From: Nocardia tenerifensis NBRC 101015
Lineage (GTDB): Bacteria > Actinomycetota > Actinomycetes > Mycobacteriales > Mycobacteriaceae
Direction of reading: 5' to 3'
DNA length: 42,710 nucleotides
NCBI RefSeq assembly: GCF_000308715.1
Contig: NZ_BAGH01000598.1
Location: 1-42,710 of the forward strand
The notes under the pieces are model-generated. The model was not told where the DNA came from. It searched no databases and was given only the letters and a program-made list of their open reading frames with translations. Below, one piece after another: positions 16,654-24,523 of the stretch. A program made the position numbers and the translations under genes. Position 1 is the stretch's first letter. Every line of letters begins with the position of its first letter.

Positions 16654-16733
16654 TCTCACTCAACTGGAGTAGAGAATCTGGATGCTACCAGTCACTCACT
16701 CCGGTTGGTCGCAGCGTCTGCTGCCTTCGATCC

Positions 16734-16865
16734 TCACTCTACCGTTACCACCAGGAGGTGGTAGGGCACGATGTGATAGATCTGACTGTCGGGCCGATCA
16801 GCGTTCAGGGCATACACGCCCGCGGCTCGGCCGACTCGTATCTTGCTTGCGCGAGTTCGCATCAT
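16734..16865 (-). CDS. Small protein, 43 aa
   Basis: A 43-residue ORF with a near-perfect ribosome site (AAAGGAG at 16872-16878, 6 nt before the ATG). The N-terminus is basic (MMRTRASKIRVGRAAGVYA), the middle polar (LNADRPDSQIYH) and the end hydrophobic (VPYHLLVVTVE). It lies on the same strand and downstream of the sigma-factor and 88-aa genes, separated by a 242-nt stretch with an imperfect dyad at 16960-16982, so it may be the last gene of that operon or have its own promoter. No family is recognised. It is a clear gene by its start signal. Confidence 0.6.
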   Translation of the reverse strand: MMRTRASKIRVGRAAGVYALNADRPDSQIYHIVPYHLLVVTVE

Positions 16866-17107
16866 ATTCGACTCCTTTCGTTGTTGTTGATGTTGTTGTC
16901 ATCGGACAACGCGAATCCGGGCTGGCTAGTTGCCCGGAGGAGCGCTGTCCACAGGGGTGCCGAACACGTTCACACGTGTCGGTCTGCTGAACACGGATTG
17001 CTTGTCGTGTTCCCTACGGTCTCCCTGACCGGTACGGCTGAGCTGGGGCTGGTCTCCAATCGGGCTGCTGTTCGAGAGCGCACGGTCACTCGCCCGCAGC
17101 GGGTCTA

Positions 17108-17374
17108 CTACCTTTCTTTTTCCTCGGCCTTGCGGCTTCTTTTACCCCAATTTCGATTCACACTCCGGCCTGTAGTCGCAGGCCCAGGACGGGCACGGCC
17201 ACTGTGGAAGCTGGCCGTACCCGGTCCATCGGAGGATGGGTCGTTGGAGTCGTTGGAGTCGTCGAGGGCGTCGACGGTTGCCATGATTTCTTTCAGCAGG
17301 CGATCGTAATTGACTCTCGAAGCCTGTTCGTCGAGAACTCGGGCATCCGCGATAAGGCGCTTTTCAACGTCCAC
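17108..17374 (-). CDS. Hypothetical acidic/basic protein, 88 aa
   Basis: The GTG at 17374 is preferred because AAAGGG lies 4-5 nt upstream; a GTG at 17389 is possible. Residues 1-45 are helical and acidic (VDVEKRLIADARVLDEQASRVNYDRLLKEIMATVDAL), then DDSNDSND, and a basic Ser/Arg-rich tail (NRNWGKRSRKAEEKER). It starts about 30 nt after the sigma-factor stop, so they share a transcript. A partner role such as regulator of the sigma factor is possible but unproven. Confidence 0.65.
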   Translation of the reverse strand: MDVEKRLIADARVLDEQASRVNYDRLLKEIMATVDALDDSNDSNDPSSDGPGTASFHSGRARPGPATTGRSVNRNWGKRSRKAEEKER

Positions 17375-17404
17375 GGTTCCCTTTCCCACCTGATTAGTAC
17401 ACTG

Positions 17405-17905
17405 TTATTCTTCACTCTTCCGAAGCTGGGCGGGCTTGCTGGCCAGCTCTTTCCGGATTTTCTCAAGGGCGCTGTACATTAACCTGCTCACCTGATTCGG
17501 GCGCAATTCCAGGGCTTCCGCTATTTGCGCCGTCTTCCAGCCCTCGTGATACTTCAGGTTGAGAGCGATCTGGGACCGCTCGGGTAGTTTCCTGAAAGCA
17601 TCACGTACCTCGTCGTCGATCTCGATGTCAGCACCGCCATAGAACCGATCGTCATCGGCTATTTCTGCGACGAGTTTCTCCGGTCGACGTTTCCTCTTCC
17701 TGACATGGTCCAGAAAGACCGTGCGCAGGATGCAGTACATGTAGGGCATAGCCATTGGACCATCGCTCAGCCACAGCTTGACGCATGCTTCCTGAACAAG
17801 GTCCCAGGCCAGGTGACGATCACCGCATAGCTGAAATTCACGCCACCAGAACTTGTGAAGGTTCTCTTTGGTGACGAATTGATTGAACTCAGCACGACGG
17901 TTCAT
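17405..17905 (-). CDS. ECF-type RNA polymerase sigma factor
   Basis: A 166-aa protein when started at the ATG at 17905, which overlaps the stop of a 23-codon leader ORF as TGATG; an ATG at 17914 is an alternative. Region 2 spans about residues 20-75 (DRHLAWDLVQEACVKLWL, ILRTVFLDHVRKRKRRP). Region 4 spans about 100-155 (AFRKLPERSQIALNLKYHEGWKTAQIAEALELRPNQVSRL), with a helix-turn-helix for the -35. The size fits the ECF class. It should direct RNA polymerase to a small plasmid regulon. The following 88-aa gene is not an obvious anti-sigma factor, as it has no membrane segment or zinc motif. Confidence 0.85.
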   Translation of the reverse strand: MNRRAEFNQFVTKENLHKFWWREFQLCGDRHLAWDLVQEACVKLWLSDGPMAMPYMYCILRTVFLDHVRKRKRRPEKLVAEIADDDRFYGGADIEIDDEVRDAFRKLPERSQIALNLKYHEGWKTAQIAEALELRPNQVSRLMYSALEKIRKELASKPAQLRKSEE

Positions 17906-17976
17906 CAGGGGCAACCCATCCGTACACGGGTCGCCCTACTACTGCTGGTACATCGGCGGTGGTCAACAACCATCAT
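17905..17976 (-). CDS. Leader ORF of the sigma factor, 23 aa
   Basis: ATGATG at 17976 follows a GGAGG at 10 nt. The ORF (MMVVDHRRCTSSSRATRVRMGCP) ends TGATG, sharing bases with the sigma-factor ATG, whose own ribosome site is poor. This is the layout of translational coupling. The peptide itself has no recognised function. Confidence 0.4.
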   Translation of the reverse strand: MMVVDHRRCTSSSRATRVRMGCP

Positions 17977-18201
17977 CGATGCCTTACCTCCAACTTCAAC
18001 GCGTTCCGGGTCAACCCGCACCCGCCACTGGGTGCGGCGCCACGGGCCGCAAGGCCGCCGGGAGTGAACGGCCTCATCTACTAGAACGCCCCCCGATGCT
18101 GGAATCTCCCCTCCCACCCGGAAAAAGATTTGAACTCCCTGTCACCGGCGACCGCCGACTTCCCGGTGCGCGCCACCTTCTGGTTGAAACCTGCTGGTAG
18201 G

Positions 18202-18870
18202 TCAGCCGTCGATGGTTGAGCGGCTGCCGCTGAGTTCGGGAAGATGTTTGTACAGGGTGCCGCGCGAGACGCCGAGTAGCCGAGCGATCGAGGCGACGGA
18301 TTCGTCAGGGCGGGTGAGCATCGCGCGGGCCTGGCGGATCTGCTCGGCGTTCATCGCCGGTGGCCGGCCGAGGCGTTGCCCGCGGGCGCGGGCGGCGGCC
18401 AGGCCTTCGTTGGTGCCGTCGACGATGAGCTCGCGGATGAACTCGGCGAGCGCGGCGAAGACGTGGAACACGAGCCGGCCGCCGGGGGTGGTGGTATCGA
18501 GTGCTTCGTGCAGGGACCGGAATCCGATGCCACGCTTACGAAGTCCGGCCACGATCGAGATCAGGTCCTGTAGCGAGCGGCCGAGTCGATCCAGCGCCGG
18601 CACCACGAGGGTGTCGCCGGGGCGCAGGTAATCCAGGCACGCCCACAGTTCCTCGCGCTCGGCGTTCTTCCCGGACTTCTTGTCGGTGAAGATCCGGTGG
18701 CATCCGGCTGCGGTGAGCGCGGCGACCTGGCGGTCGAGCAGCTGGCCTTTGGTCGAGACGCGGCCGTAGCCGACGAGCACACCGACGTCGGCGCCGCCGA
18801 TCGGATCGAGCGCGTCACCGCCGAGGGTGAGCGGTTCGGCGATGTCGAGGGCGTGGGTCGGGTCGGCCAT
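18202..18870 (-). CDS. Serine recombinase (resolvase/invertase)
   Basis: A 222-aa protein from the ATG at 18870; an in-frame GTG at 18930 exists, but the codons between lack G/C bias and overlap the TTGAACACC repeats. The catalytic domain begins at VGYGRVSTKGQ, with the nucleophile Ser in RVST, followed by LDRQ, TDKKSGKNAEREEL, DTLVVPALDRLGRSLQDL and FIRELIVDGTNEGLAAARARG. The C-terminus has a Hin-like helix-turn-helix (SVASIARLLGVSRGTLYKHLPEL). It likely resolves plasmid multimers or cointegrates. Repeats upstream may be its res site. Confidence 0.92.
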   Translation of the reverse strand: MADPTHALDIAEPLTLGGDALDPIGGADVGVLVGYGRVSTKGQLLDRQVAALTAAGCHRIFTDKKSGKNAEREELWACLDYLRPGDTLVVPALDRLGRSLQDLISIVAGLRKRGIGFRSLHEALDTTTPGGRLVFHVFAALAEFIRELIVDGTNEGLAAARARGQRLGRPPAMNAEQIRQARAMLTRPDESVASIARLLGVSRGTLYKHLPELSGSRSTIDG

Positions 18871-18903
18871 GTCCGGGACTGTACGAGAAAGGTCTGACAG
18901 GAG

Positions 18904-18994
18904 TTGTTGAACACCAATCGTTTTCGACACGTTTGTTGAACACCGCTCCGGCGTGGTCGTCCTGGCGATTCCGTTCGGCCAGGTCGGTGTTCAA
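18904..18994. promoter_or_regulatory. Candidate res site or operator of the recombinase
   Basis: Two direct copies of TTGTTGAACACC (18904-18915 and 18933-18944, 29 bp apart) and an inverted GGTGTTCAA (18986-18994) lie just upstream of the resolvase gene, where res sites of this family usually lie. Confidence 0.45.
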
Positions 18995-19008
18995 AAATCG
19001 AACGATTC

Positions 19009-20355
19009 TCAACGTCTATCCGGCGGACCTGGAGGTGTTGCTACGGTCGGCGGCCAATCGCGCGGTTCGACGTTGTTGGGCTTCCGGGACAGATCCTCGT
19101 CCCAGTCGAACTCTGGCGCTGGCGGACCCCACTGCCGGGGAAGCTCAAAGGAGATGGCATCACTACCAAAATCCACCTCCCGGAACAGGACATCACCGGA
19201 GAAGGCCGTGCCCCTGAACCAGGTCGAGCCGATGAAGGCCGCGTCGCTGAACGTGGTCACGCCGGAGAACCTCGCATAGGTGAACCTGGTCCCGCTGGAG
19301 AAGGTCGCGCGGTTGAACCTAATCTCGCCGGAGAAGGTCGCGTAGTTGAACCAGGTCGCGCCGGAGAAGGTCACGTGGGTGAATCTGGTCTCGCCGGAGA
19401 AGGTCGCGCTGTCGAACCAGGTCTCGCCGGAGAAGATTGCGTGGTTGAATGTGGTCTCGCCGGAGAAGGTCGCGCGGTTGAATCTGGCCTCGCTGGAGAA
19501 GATCGCGCCGCCGAACCAGGCCGCGTTGGAGAAGGTCGCGCCGTCGAACCAGATCTCGCTGAAGAAGGTCGCGCGGGTGAATCTGGTCTCGCCGGAGAAG
19601 ATTGCGCCGGAGAACGAGGTCTCGCCGGAGAAGATTGCGCCGCCGAAATCGGCGATACCGGAGAATCTCACTTTGCTGAGGTCGGCATCCTCCAGGTGGG
19701 CCGTGCGGAAGTCGAAGTCGCTTGTCGACCAGCTATATTCGGCTGGCGGGCGGAGGTGGCCGGCGATGACGCGGAGGATGGTGGCCCGGACCTCGCGATC
19801 GTTTTGGCGATATTCCTGGTGTTCCTCGACCTTGCCCGGATCGAGATCCTCTGCCGGGCGGGCGGTGGAGGTCGTGACGACACGCTTGGTACGCCCGCTG
19901 CTGCCCTGCTCCGGGTCGTAAGGCAGGCGGAGATACCCGCACAACACGTCGATGCACTGCTGGCGGCGCAAACCGTCGGACTCGTCGGCGACGCCGGCCA
20001 TCGCGTAGACCCCCGCGATCCGCACCGCGACATCGGTCGCGCCCAGCTGCGCGGCCGCCGCGCTGAACCGTTCGACGAACCGGCCCTGCTCCAGGTCGCG
20101 CTGGCGGCGGTAGGCGATCACCAGCGCGACCACACCACCCACCCCGCCAACCACGGTCAGCGCCAGCTTCGTGACATCCACCGATGTGCCGCCCCGCTGC
20201 GGATGGAACGCGACGAACAACACCCATTCCGCCACCGCCGCGATTACCACCCCGGTCAGCACCGCCAGCGCGACCGCCATCGATAACCGCATCCGGCCCG
20301 ACCACCGCGACACCGATTTGGAAAACCCGCTGGCTCGCGCGCCGATCCGGCGCAT
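19009..20355 (-). CDS. Membrane-anchored pentapeptide-repeat protein
   Basis: About 448 aa from the ATG at 20355; a GTG at 20442 would add 29 poorly coding residues. Two hydrophobic helices lie near the N-terminus (MAVALAVLTGVVIAAVAEWVLFV and LALTVVGGVGGVVALVIAY). A conserved-looking linker follows (RQRDLEQGRFVERFSAAAAQLG). The C-terminal half has about 15 pairs of A-x-F-S-G/E-x-x-x-F pentapeptides (ATFSGETRFN and so on), which fold as a right-handed beta-helix. The DNA shows matching short tandem repeats (CGCCGGAGAAGGTCGCG). The role is unknown. Related actinobacterial proteins combine the same two TMs and repeats. Confidence 0.85.
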   Translation of the reverse strand: MRRIGARASGFSKSVSRWSGRMRLSMAVALAVLTGVVIAAVAEWVLFVAFHPQRGGTSVDVTKLALTVVGGVGGVVALVIAYRRQRDLEQGRFVERFSAAAAQLGATDVAVRIAGVYAMAGVADESDGLRRQQCIDVLCGYLRLPYDPEQGSSGRTKRVVTTSTARPAEDLDPGKVEEHQEYRQNDREVRATILRVIAGHLRPPAEYSWSTSDFDFRTAHLEDADLSKVRFSGIADFGGAIFSGETSFSGAIFSGETRFTRATFFSEIWFDGATFSNAAWFGGAIFSSEARFNRATFSGETTFNHAIFSGETWFDSATFSGETRFTHVTFSGATWFNYATFSGEIRFNRATFSSGTRFTYARFSGVTTFSDAAFIGSTWFRGTAFSGDVLFREVDFGSDAISFELPRQWGPPAPEFDWDEDLSRKPNNVEPRDWPPTVATPPGPPDRR

Positions 20356-20704
20356 CCTCCCCGTCACCGGCCCGATTCTCGCCGAAACCCCGCCAGCACA
20401 CCCAGGATTCGCACCCACCACCGAGCAAGCCCTCGGCGGCACCCCTGAACGAACGAGTTCCCGAACACGGGGTTCAGGCGAAACGCTGGCTTAGCGGGAG
20501 TTCGCGAGCCCGTTCGCAGACGGTCGTTTCCCGAACACCCGATGATTCGGCGCGCACCCGGGGCAGGGCTGACCGTGGACGCGTGTCCCGATTTGTCCGA
20601 AGCGCCTGCACACGTAACCTTCTGAATGCGACGAATGACCGAGCCAGACCACTGGCCGTGATTGTCTCGAGGCTGGACTCCGTCTACGAGAAAAGGACCG
20701 CTAC
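20356..20704. other. Intergenic region upstream of divergent genes
   Basis: No convincing gene is seen. It separates the pentapeptide-repeat gene from the secreted-protein gene and should hold both promoters. Two CCGAACAC words occur near 20463 and 20530. No clear dyad was found. Confidence 0.4.
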
Positions 20705-21064
20705 ATGCGCTTTCGTCATGCAATCGCCTCCATCGGCAGAATCGGGCTCACCGTCGGCGCCGCCGCAGCGCTGGTCATCGGCCTGGCCACCAACGCCCAG
20801 GCGGCCACGGGGACGTTCCGGTACACCCACGAAGGCGGGGGGGAAGGCCAGTGGGCAAACCCCCCGGACAACGTCTGTTTCCCCCTGTCCGAGCCGGACA
20901 ACGTCGACAATGGCACAGATAAGACCGCATACCTCTACTACGGCAGTGACTGCGCCGGCAACCATGTCGCTGATCTGCCACCCGGCGATAACATGAACGG
21001 CTTGTCGGAGCTTTACAACCCCGAAACCCTCCGCGGTATCGAATCAGTGAAGTTCACCGACTGA
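20705..21064 (+). CDS. Secreted protein, unknown function
   Basis: A 119-aa protein with a classic Sec signal peptide: a basic start (MRFRHAIASIGRIG), a hydrophobic core (LTVGAAAALVIGLAT) and a cleavage site AQA|ATG near residue 33. The mature part is about 86 residues, acidic and Gly/Asn/Asp-rich. It has two cysteines (VCFPL and SDCAGNH) that could form a disulfide. AAAGGA precedes the ATG. No family is recognised. Export suggests a role in the envelope or surroundings rather than plasmid maintenance. Confidence 0.75.
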   Translation: MRFRHAIASIGRIGLTVGAAAALVIGLATNAQAATGTFRYTHEGGGEGQWANPPDNVCFPLSEPDNVDNGTDKTAYLYYGSDCAGNHVADLPPGDNMNGLSELYNPETLRGIESVKFTD

Positions 21065-21188
21065 GTGGTCTGAGCACGGTCTGGTCCCATGCGGGACGAG
21101 TCGAGACAGGCCTCACCGCCGTGACGATATCGGGGGGGCAGACCAAGCTCTCATCTTGATGTCGGTGGGCGATCCTATGGTTGGACGT

Positions 21189-21470
21189 ATGACCGACATC
21201 GCTCCGCTGGCCGCGTCATCGCGGGCCGCCTTCGGCGATCCGGGCGTGCACGCGGTCGTGCGGGCCGGCCGCACCGTGCACGCGGTCGCCCTCGGGCAGT
21301 GGGTTGGTGAAGAGGAAGTGCCGGAACTGTTGTGCCGCACCGGGGTCGCCGGATGGTCACCCGCCGCGCTGGAACCGACCCGGGCCGCGGTCACCTGCGC
21401 GCGATGCCTGCGTCGGATCGGCGGGCAAACCCTTGCCTCGCAACAGCTTCCACTATTCGGTGAGCGCTGA
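21189..21470 (+). CDS. Hypothetical protein, 93 aa
   Basis: The ATG at 21189 (MTDIAPLAASSRAAFGD) is chosen because TATGGT lies exactly 7 nt upstream with no Shine-Dalgarno, which fits a leaderless start. The chain is alpha/beta (VHAVVRAGRTVHAVALGQWVG) with a C-x2-C near the end (VTCARCLRRIG). No family is recognised; similar small proteins are common on actinobacterial plasmids. It stands alone between the secreted-protein gene and a convergent frameshifted gene. Confidence 0.65.
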   Translation: MTDIAPLAASSRAAFGDPGVHAVVRAGRTVHAVALGQWVGEEEVPELLCRTGVAGWSPAALEPTRAAVTCARCLRRIGGQTLASQQLPLFGER

Positions 21471-21600
21471 TTGCGATCCGCGCGGCCTACCTGGCCCTCG
21501 TCGCGCTGGACGACGCGGCGCGCGCCCGGGCGCTGCGCTGGTTGCTCGGCGCGCTGGGCGTCGGCGTCCACCTCCAGGTAGGCAGGCTCGGACCGGCGGG

Positions 21601-22025
21601 TTACCAGTTCCGCAGGCCGGCGAACTTATTTCGGGCGTCGATGGCCTGCTTGAGCACCCGCTCGCGCAGGGCGGTCCGGCTGAGCCGGTCCACGCGGGTG
21701 AGTTGCAGGGCTGTGGCGACGGCGAGCAGCTGGGGTTTGTCCAGGCCGAGCCCGTCGAGGTAGGCGGCCCCGTCCGCGACGGTCGCCAGAGTCCGCAGGT
21801 GCGCAGCAACCGCGACCGCATCCGGCGCCGGGGCAGCCGGACGCGCGGCCCGCGGTGCGGAAGCGAAGCCGGGACCGGATCGGCAGGCTGCGCGTCGGCG
21901 GCGAGCGCGCCGGCCAGGATGGCAGCGTGGGCAAGGTGATCGGCGGCAGCCTGCCATTGGGCGGTGTCGACGGCGTCCTGCGCTGCGCGCATCGCGGTGG
22001 CCAGCGTGGCGGGAGTAGCGGTCAT
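21601..22025 (-). pseudogene. Frameshifted Ala-rich gene
   Basis: The 5' half has a good start (GGGAGGA, then ATG at 22025) and reads MTATPATLATAMRAAQDAVDTAQW to about ADPVP. The 3' half continues in another frame from about FASAPRAARPA to a stop at 21601 (LGLDKPQLLAVATALQL, KQAIDARNKFAGLRNW). Third-position bias switches frame near 21860-21875. The 425-nt length is not a multiple of three. It is therefore either a one-base frameshift mutation, a sequence error, or recoding. The product would be a helical protein of about 140 aa, family unknown. Confidence 0.6.
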
Positions 22026-22067
22026 GGCAGGGTCCTCCCTGTTCGGGATGTGCTGGCGCTGTTCGGC

Positions 22068-22388
22068 TCAGAGGTCGAAGCGCGCCCGCAGACCGATCTT
22101 CACCTTCTCCAGAACATCTGGTGGCAGAACGCCGAGTTGCTCGGTAAGAGTTTCTTTCGCGAGGATCGCGATGTCGTAGAGCGCGACCACTTCGGTGCCT
22201 GCGGCCATCGCGACGGTGAGCAGCTGGTGCCGTGAGGGGACCTCACGGGCCTCACGAATCGGGGCGACGGTGAGCATCGGACGCGAGCGGATCACCACAT
22301 CCGAATCCAGCAGCACGACAGTGGTTTTGCGGCCGGACAGTCGGCTCGTCGCTTCCCAGATCTGACCTTGCTGGCTCGGTTCAGGCAC
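22068..22388 (-). CDS. MazF/PemK-like toxin
   Basis: A 106-aa protein with a GTG start overlapping the antitoxin stop by 8 nt. The pattern GQIWEATSRLSGRKTTVVLLDSD, then RPMLTVAPI, and later VALYDIAILAKETLTEQLGVLPPDVLEKV fits the PemK/MazF endoribonuclease fold and usual size. It would cleave mRNA when unbound by its partner, securing plasmid inheritance. The key catalytic residues are not certain, so a divergent or inactive member is possible. Confidence 0.65.
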   Translation of the reverse strand: MPEPSQQGQIWEATSRLSGRKTTVVLLDSDVVIRSRPMLTVAPIREAREVPSRHQLLTVAMAAGTEVVALYDIAILAKETLTEQLGVLPPDVLEKVKIGLRARFDL

Positions 22389-22587
22389 GGTCGAACAGTA
22401 CGTGTTCGGCGGCCTGTTCGGCGTCGTCTGCCCATCCCTGATCGGCGTCGGGCAGTGTCTTGAGTTCGTCCTCGAGCATCTGCCGGCGCACCGCGCGGGC
22501 GATGTAATCGGAGAGTTTGTCGTCGGAGGCGACGCGTAGCCGTGCCGCGAGGTCGTCGTCCATCGTGATATTCATGCGCACGGTCAT
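22381..22587 (-). CDS. Ribbon-helix-helix antitoxin
   Basis: A 68-aa protein from the ATG at 22587. TATTGT lies exactly 7 nt upstream, suggesting a leaderless mRNA; a GTG at 22593 and an ATG at 22575 are alternatives. MNITMDDDLAARLRVASDDKLSDYIARAVRRQMLEDEL is a typical ribbon-helix-helix DNA-binding segment. An acidic, toxin-binding tail follows (LPDADQGWADDAEQAAEHV). It overlaps the MazF-like gene and should neutralise it and repress the operon. Confidence 0.75.
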   Translation of the reverse strand: MTVRMNITMDDDLAARLRVASDDKLSDYIARAVRRQMLEDELKTLPDADQGWADDAEQAAEHVLFDRA

Positions 22588-22648
22588 GCGCACAACAATA
22601 CAGCGGCACGCTGTACCCGCCTACACAAACCGGGTTGGAGCGCAGCGG

Positions 22649-23782
22649 TCAGCGAAGCGATTTCAGGTGCGTGACGGTCCCCGGCACCGCGAGCCACGCG
22701 TCGAAATCCAACGCTGTCCCGGAGTTTTCCCACACCCGCCGCCACTGGCGCCACTGCCGATATGACGACCGCATCGAAGCCACGAGCACCCGCTGCGACA
22801 GCGCGTAGACCAGCCCCTCGTCTACTGCGGCGATCGGACGGACGACCATCGGGCGGCCCTTCACCGTCCAATCCGGCGGTCCTGGCGGAAGGAGACCCAT
22901 CTCCTGCAGCAGTCCGTCGATCCACCCATCGGGGCCGCGGGCACCCTCGAGCTGCATCTGCACGTCCGGGGTGACGCACCACAGCACTTGGTCGATGTGA
23001 CCGCACCGAATCGCGGTCCGGTAGCCGCGCAGCACGGCGTGCAGCCGCCAGCGCTCCTTCGGCGTGATCTCGACCTCCACGGCCCGCAGCAGCCCGCCGC
23101 CCACCACGACGAAGTCCGGCCAGTGCAGGGCCTGGCCATTGTCCAAAGGAATCGCCCACCAGCGCGGCCGGCCGGTGTCATCGAACGACGGGTGCACGAC
23201 CTGCTCGCCCGGCGTGCGCGCCGTTGTCCGCACGCCGACCAGCTCGGCGTAGCGGTGCGCGCTCTCACCGTCGTCGCGGGCGCGTTCCAGCGCGCGGAAC
23301 TGCCGCTCGGAGACCACCTCGAACCCGCGAGCGGCGCCACGCGCGAGCATCGCCAAGGCGGTCTCGGCGACCAGCAGCCGGTGCAGCATCCGCTCCTCAC
23401 CGGGAACGCGGAACCGCAACTCCGGGTGTCCAGGTGTTCGTATCGCGGTCAATCCCGCCATCGTCGGATACACCACCGTGCCCGCCCAGGCCAGGTTGTC
23501 GGAACGCTCGAGCAGGCCGGCACCGGCCATGAACGCGACTCGGCGCCGCGCGGTCTCGAACACCCCGCGATAGCAGTACTTCGCCGCGTGACGAACAGTG
23601 AGTGCACCGAAGCGGGCCGCGAAATCGAGCAGCTGCTCATCGGCGGGACTTCGCCGCCATCCATGCCGCTTCGCGGTCCCCGCTGCCGGTCCCTGATTGG
23701 CCATCCGCTCCGCGCGGGCCCGCCGCCACGGCGTCGACCGAACGCGCCCAAACGGCAGCTCGCTACCCGAAAATTCCGGCAT
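22649..23782 (-). CDS. Replic_Relax-like protein
   Basis: A 377-aa protein from the ATG at 23782, with GGAAGAGG at a fitting distance; an upstream in-frame start lacks one. Residues about 45-110 form a winged helix (DEQLLDFAARFGALTVRHAAKYC, RRRVAFMAGAGLLE). The C-terminal part resembles a PD-(D/E)xK-type core (HWPDFVVVGG, then RAVEVEITPKERWRLHAVLRGY). This arrangement is seen in replication-relaxation family proteins of Gram-positive plasmids. Enzyme activity is not established. It is divergent from the small gene at 24088. Confidence 0.65.
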   Translation of the reverse strand: MPEFSGSELPFGRVRSTPWRRARAERMANQGPAAGTAKRHGWRRSPADEQLLDFAARFGALTVRHAAKYCYRGVFETARRRVAFMAGAGLLERSDNLAWAGTVVYPTMAGLTAIRTPGHPELRFRVPGEERMLHRLLVAETALAMLARGAARGFEVVSERQFRALERARDDGESAHRYAELVGVRTTARTPGEQVVHPSFDDTGRPRWWAIPLDNGQALHWPDFVVVGGGLLRAVEVEITPKERWRLHAVLRGYRTAIRCGHIDQVLWCVTPDVQMQLEGARGPDGWIDGLLQEMGLLPPGPPDWTVKGRPMVVRPIAAVDEGLVYALSQRVLVASMRSSYRQWRQWRRVWENSGTALDFDAWLAVPGTVTHLKSLR

Positions 23783-24087
23783 CGCAACCTCTTCCTGTCT
23801 CCCGTCGAACTCGACCGCCCCCTCGACCACCTACTCGACCGGGTCGCGGTCACTATCGACACGAGAGTCGCATCCGCCTTTTCCAGGGCATTCAGCTCAA
23901 AAGCTCGACCGCCCGACAGCGGCCCCACACACTGACTTACCTGCACACCACAACCGACAGCGGTGGAGCGTGGTTACTGGCCGAGGTCTTCGATGCGGAC
24001 GACGGCATCGGCGAAATAGCGAAGAGGTGGCGGCGGCCCCACCTGGTGTGCTCTCGTTGGGGGAAATTTCAGGACGTAGGGAGGTGA
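23783..24087. other. Intergenic region, possible ORF with no usual start
   Basis: The last 150 nt on the + strand read as plausible protein (SGGAWLLAEVFDADDGIGEIAKRW...) and stop at 24085-24087, immediately before the next GTG. No ATG, GTG or TTG is present in that frame close by. Otherwise it holds the divergent promoters. Confidence 0.35.
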
Positions 24088-24378
24088 GTGGCCGTGACCA
24101 TGTACCGGTGTCCTAATCCGAACTGTTTTCATGTTCGGCACTACACCCCGACATGCCCGAACGAACCCGTCGTGATCGACCCGGCCGCGGTACGGCGGAT
24201 CGTGCAGCTACAGCGGTCCGGAGCATTCAATTCCGGTCCTTGGTATCCCCGCGTCACGATTCGTCCACCACTGCCGCGTGGGCAGCGCGCCGAGCCGCAG
24301 GGGCAGGTACGCCCTCTGCTGATCTTCGCGTTGATGATGATCGTGATCGTGGCTGCGCTGTATCTGCTGCTCGCGTAA
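24088..24378 (+). CDS. Tail-anchored zinc-finger-like protein, 96 aa
   Basis: The GTG at 24088 or 24094 follows a strong GGGAGG. The N-terminus has a Cys/His group, CPNPNCFHVRHYTPTCP, suggesting a small zinc site. The middle is basic and Pro-rich. The C-terminus is one hydrophobic helix (LLIFALMMIVIVAALYLLLA) ending at the stop, so the protein should be tail-anchored with the zinc site in the cytosol. No family is recognised. A weak stem-loop follows at 24398. Confidence 0.7.
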   Translation: MAVTMYRCPNPNCFHVRHYTPTCPNEPVVIDPAAVRRIVQLQRSGAFNSGPWYPRVTIRPPLPRGQRAEPQGQVRPLLIFALMMIVIVAALYLLLA

Positions 24379-24397
24379 CCGGCTGTCACGACACCGC

Positions 24398-24418
24398 TTC
24401 CGGTTTTCAACACCGGAA
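24398..24418 (+). terminator. Weak stem-loop
   Basis: TTCCGG and CCGGAA (6 bp) enclose a 9-nt loop, 20 nt after the preceding stop codon. It is a possible weak terminator. Confidence 0.3.
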
Positions 24419-24523
24419 TGAGGCCGGCCATCGACGGAGCGGCCCGGCCCCGGACCGAGCAATCGTTTCCGGCGCAGTCTCACGTTGCTGGCGTGCGGCG
24501 GCCTGGTCGCTGATACTCAGGCC

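Noticed and set aside
16758..17309. 183-aa + strand ORF
   Set aside because: Antisense to the 43-aa and 88-aa genes, which have real start signals.
18118..18201. tRNA T-arm-like GTTCAAATC on the - strand
   Set aside because: No acceptor, D or anticodon arm can be built around it; no tRNA fold.
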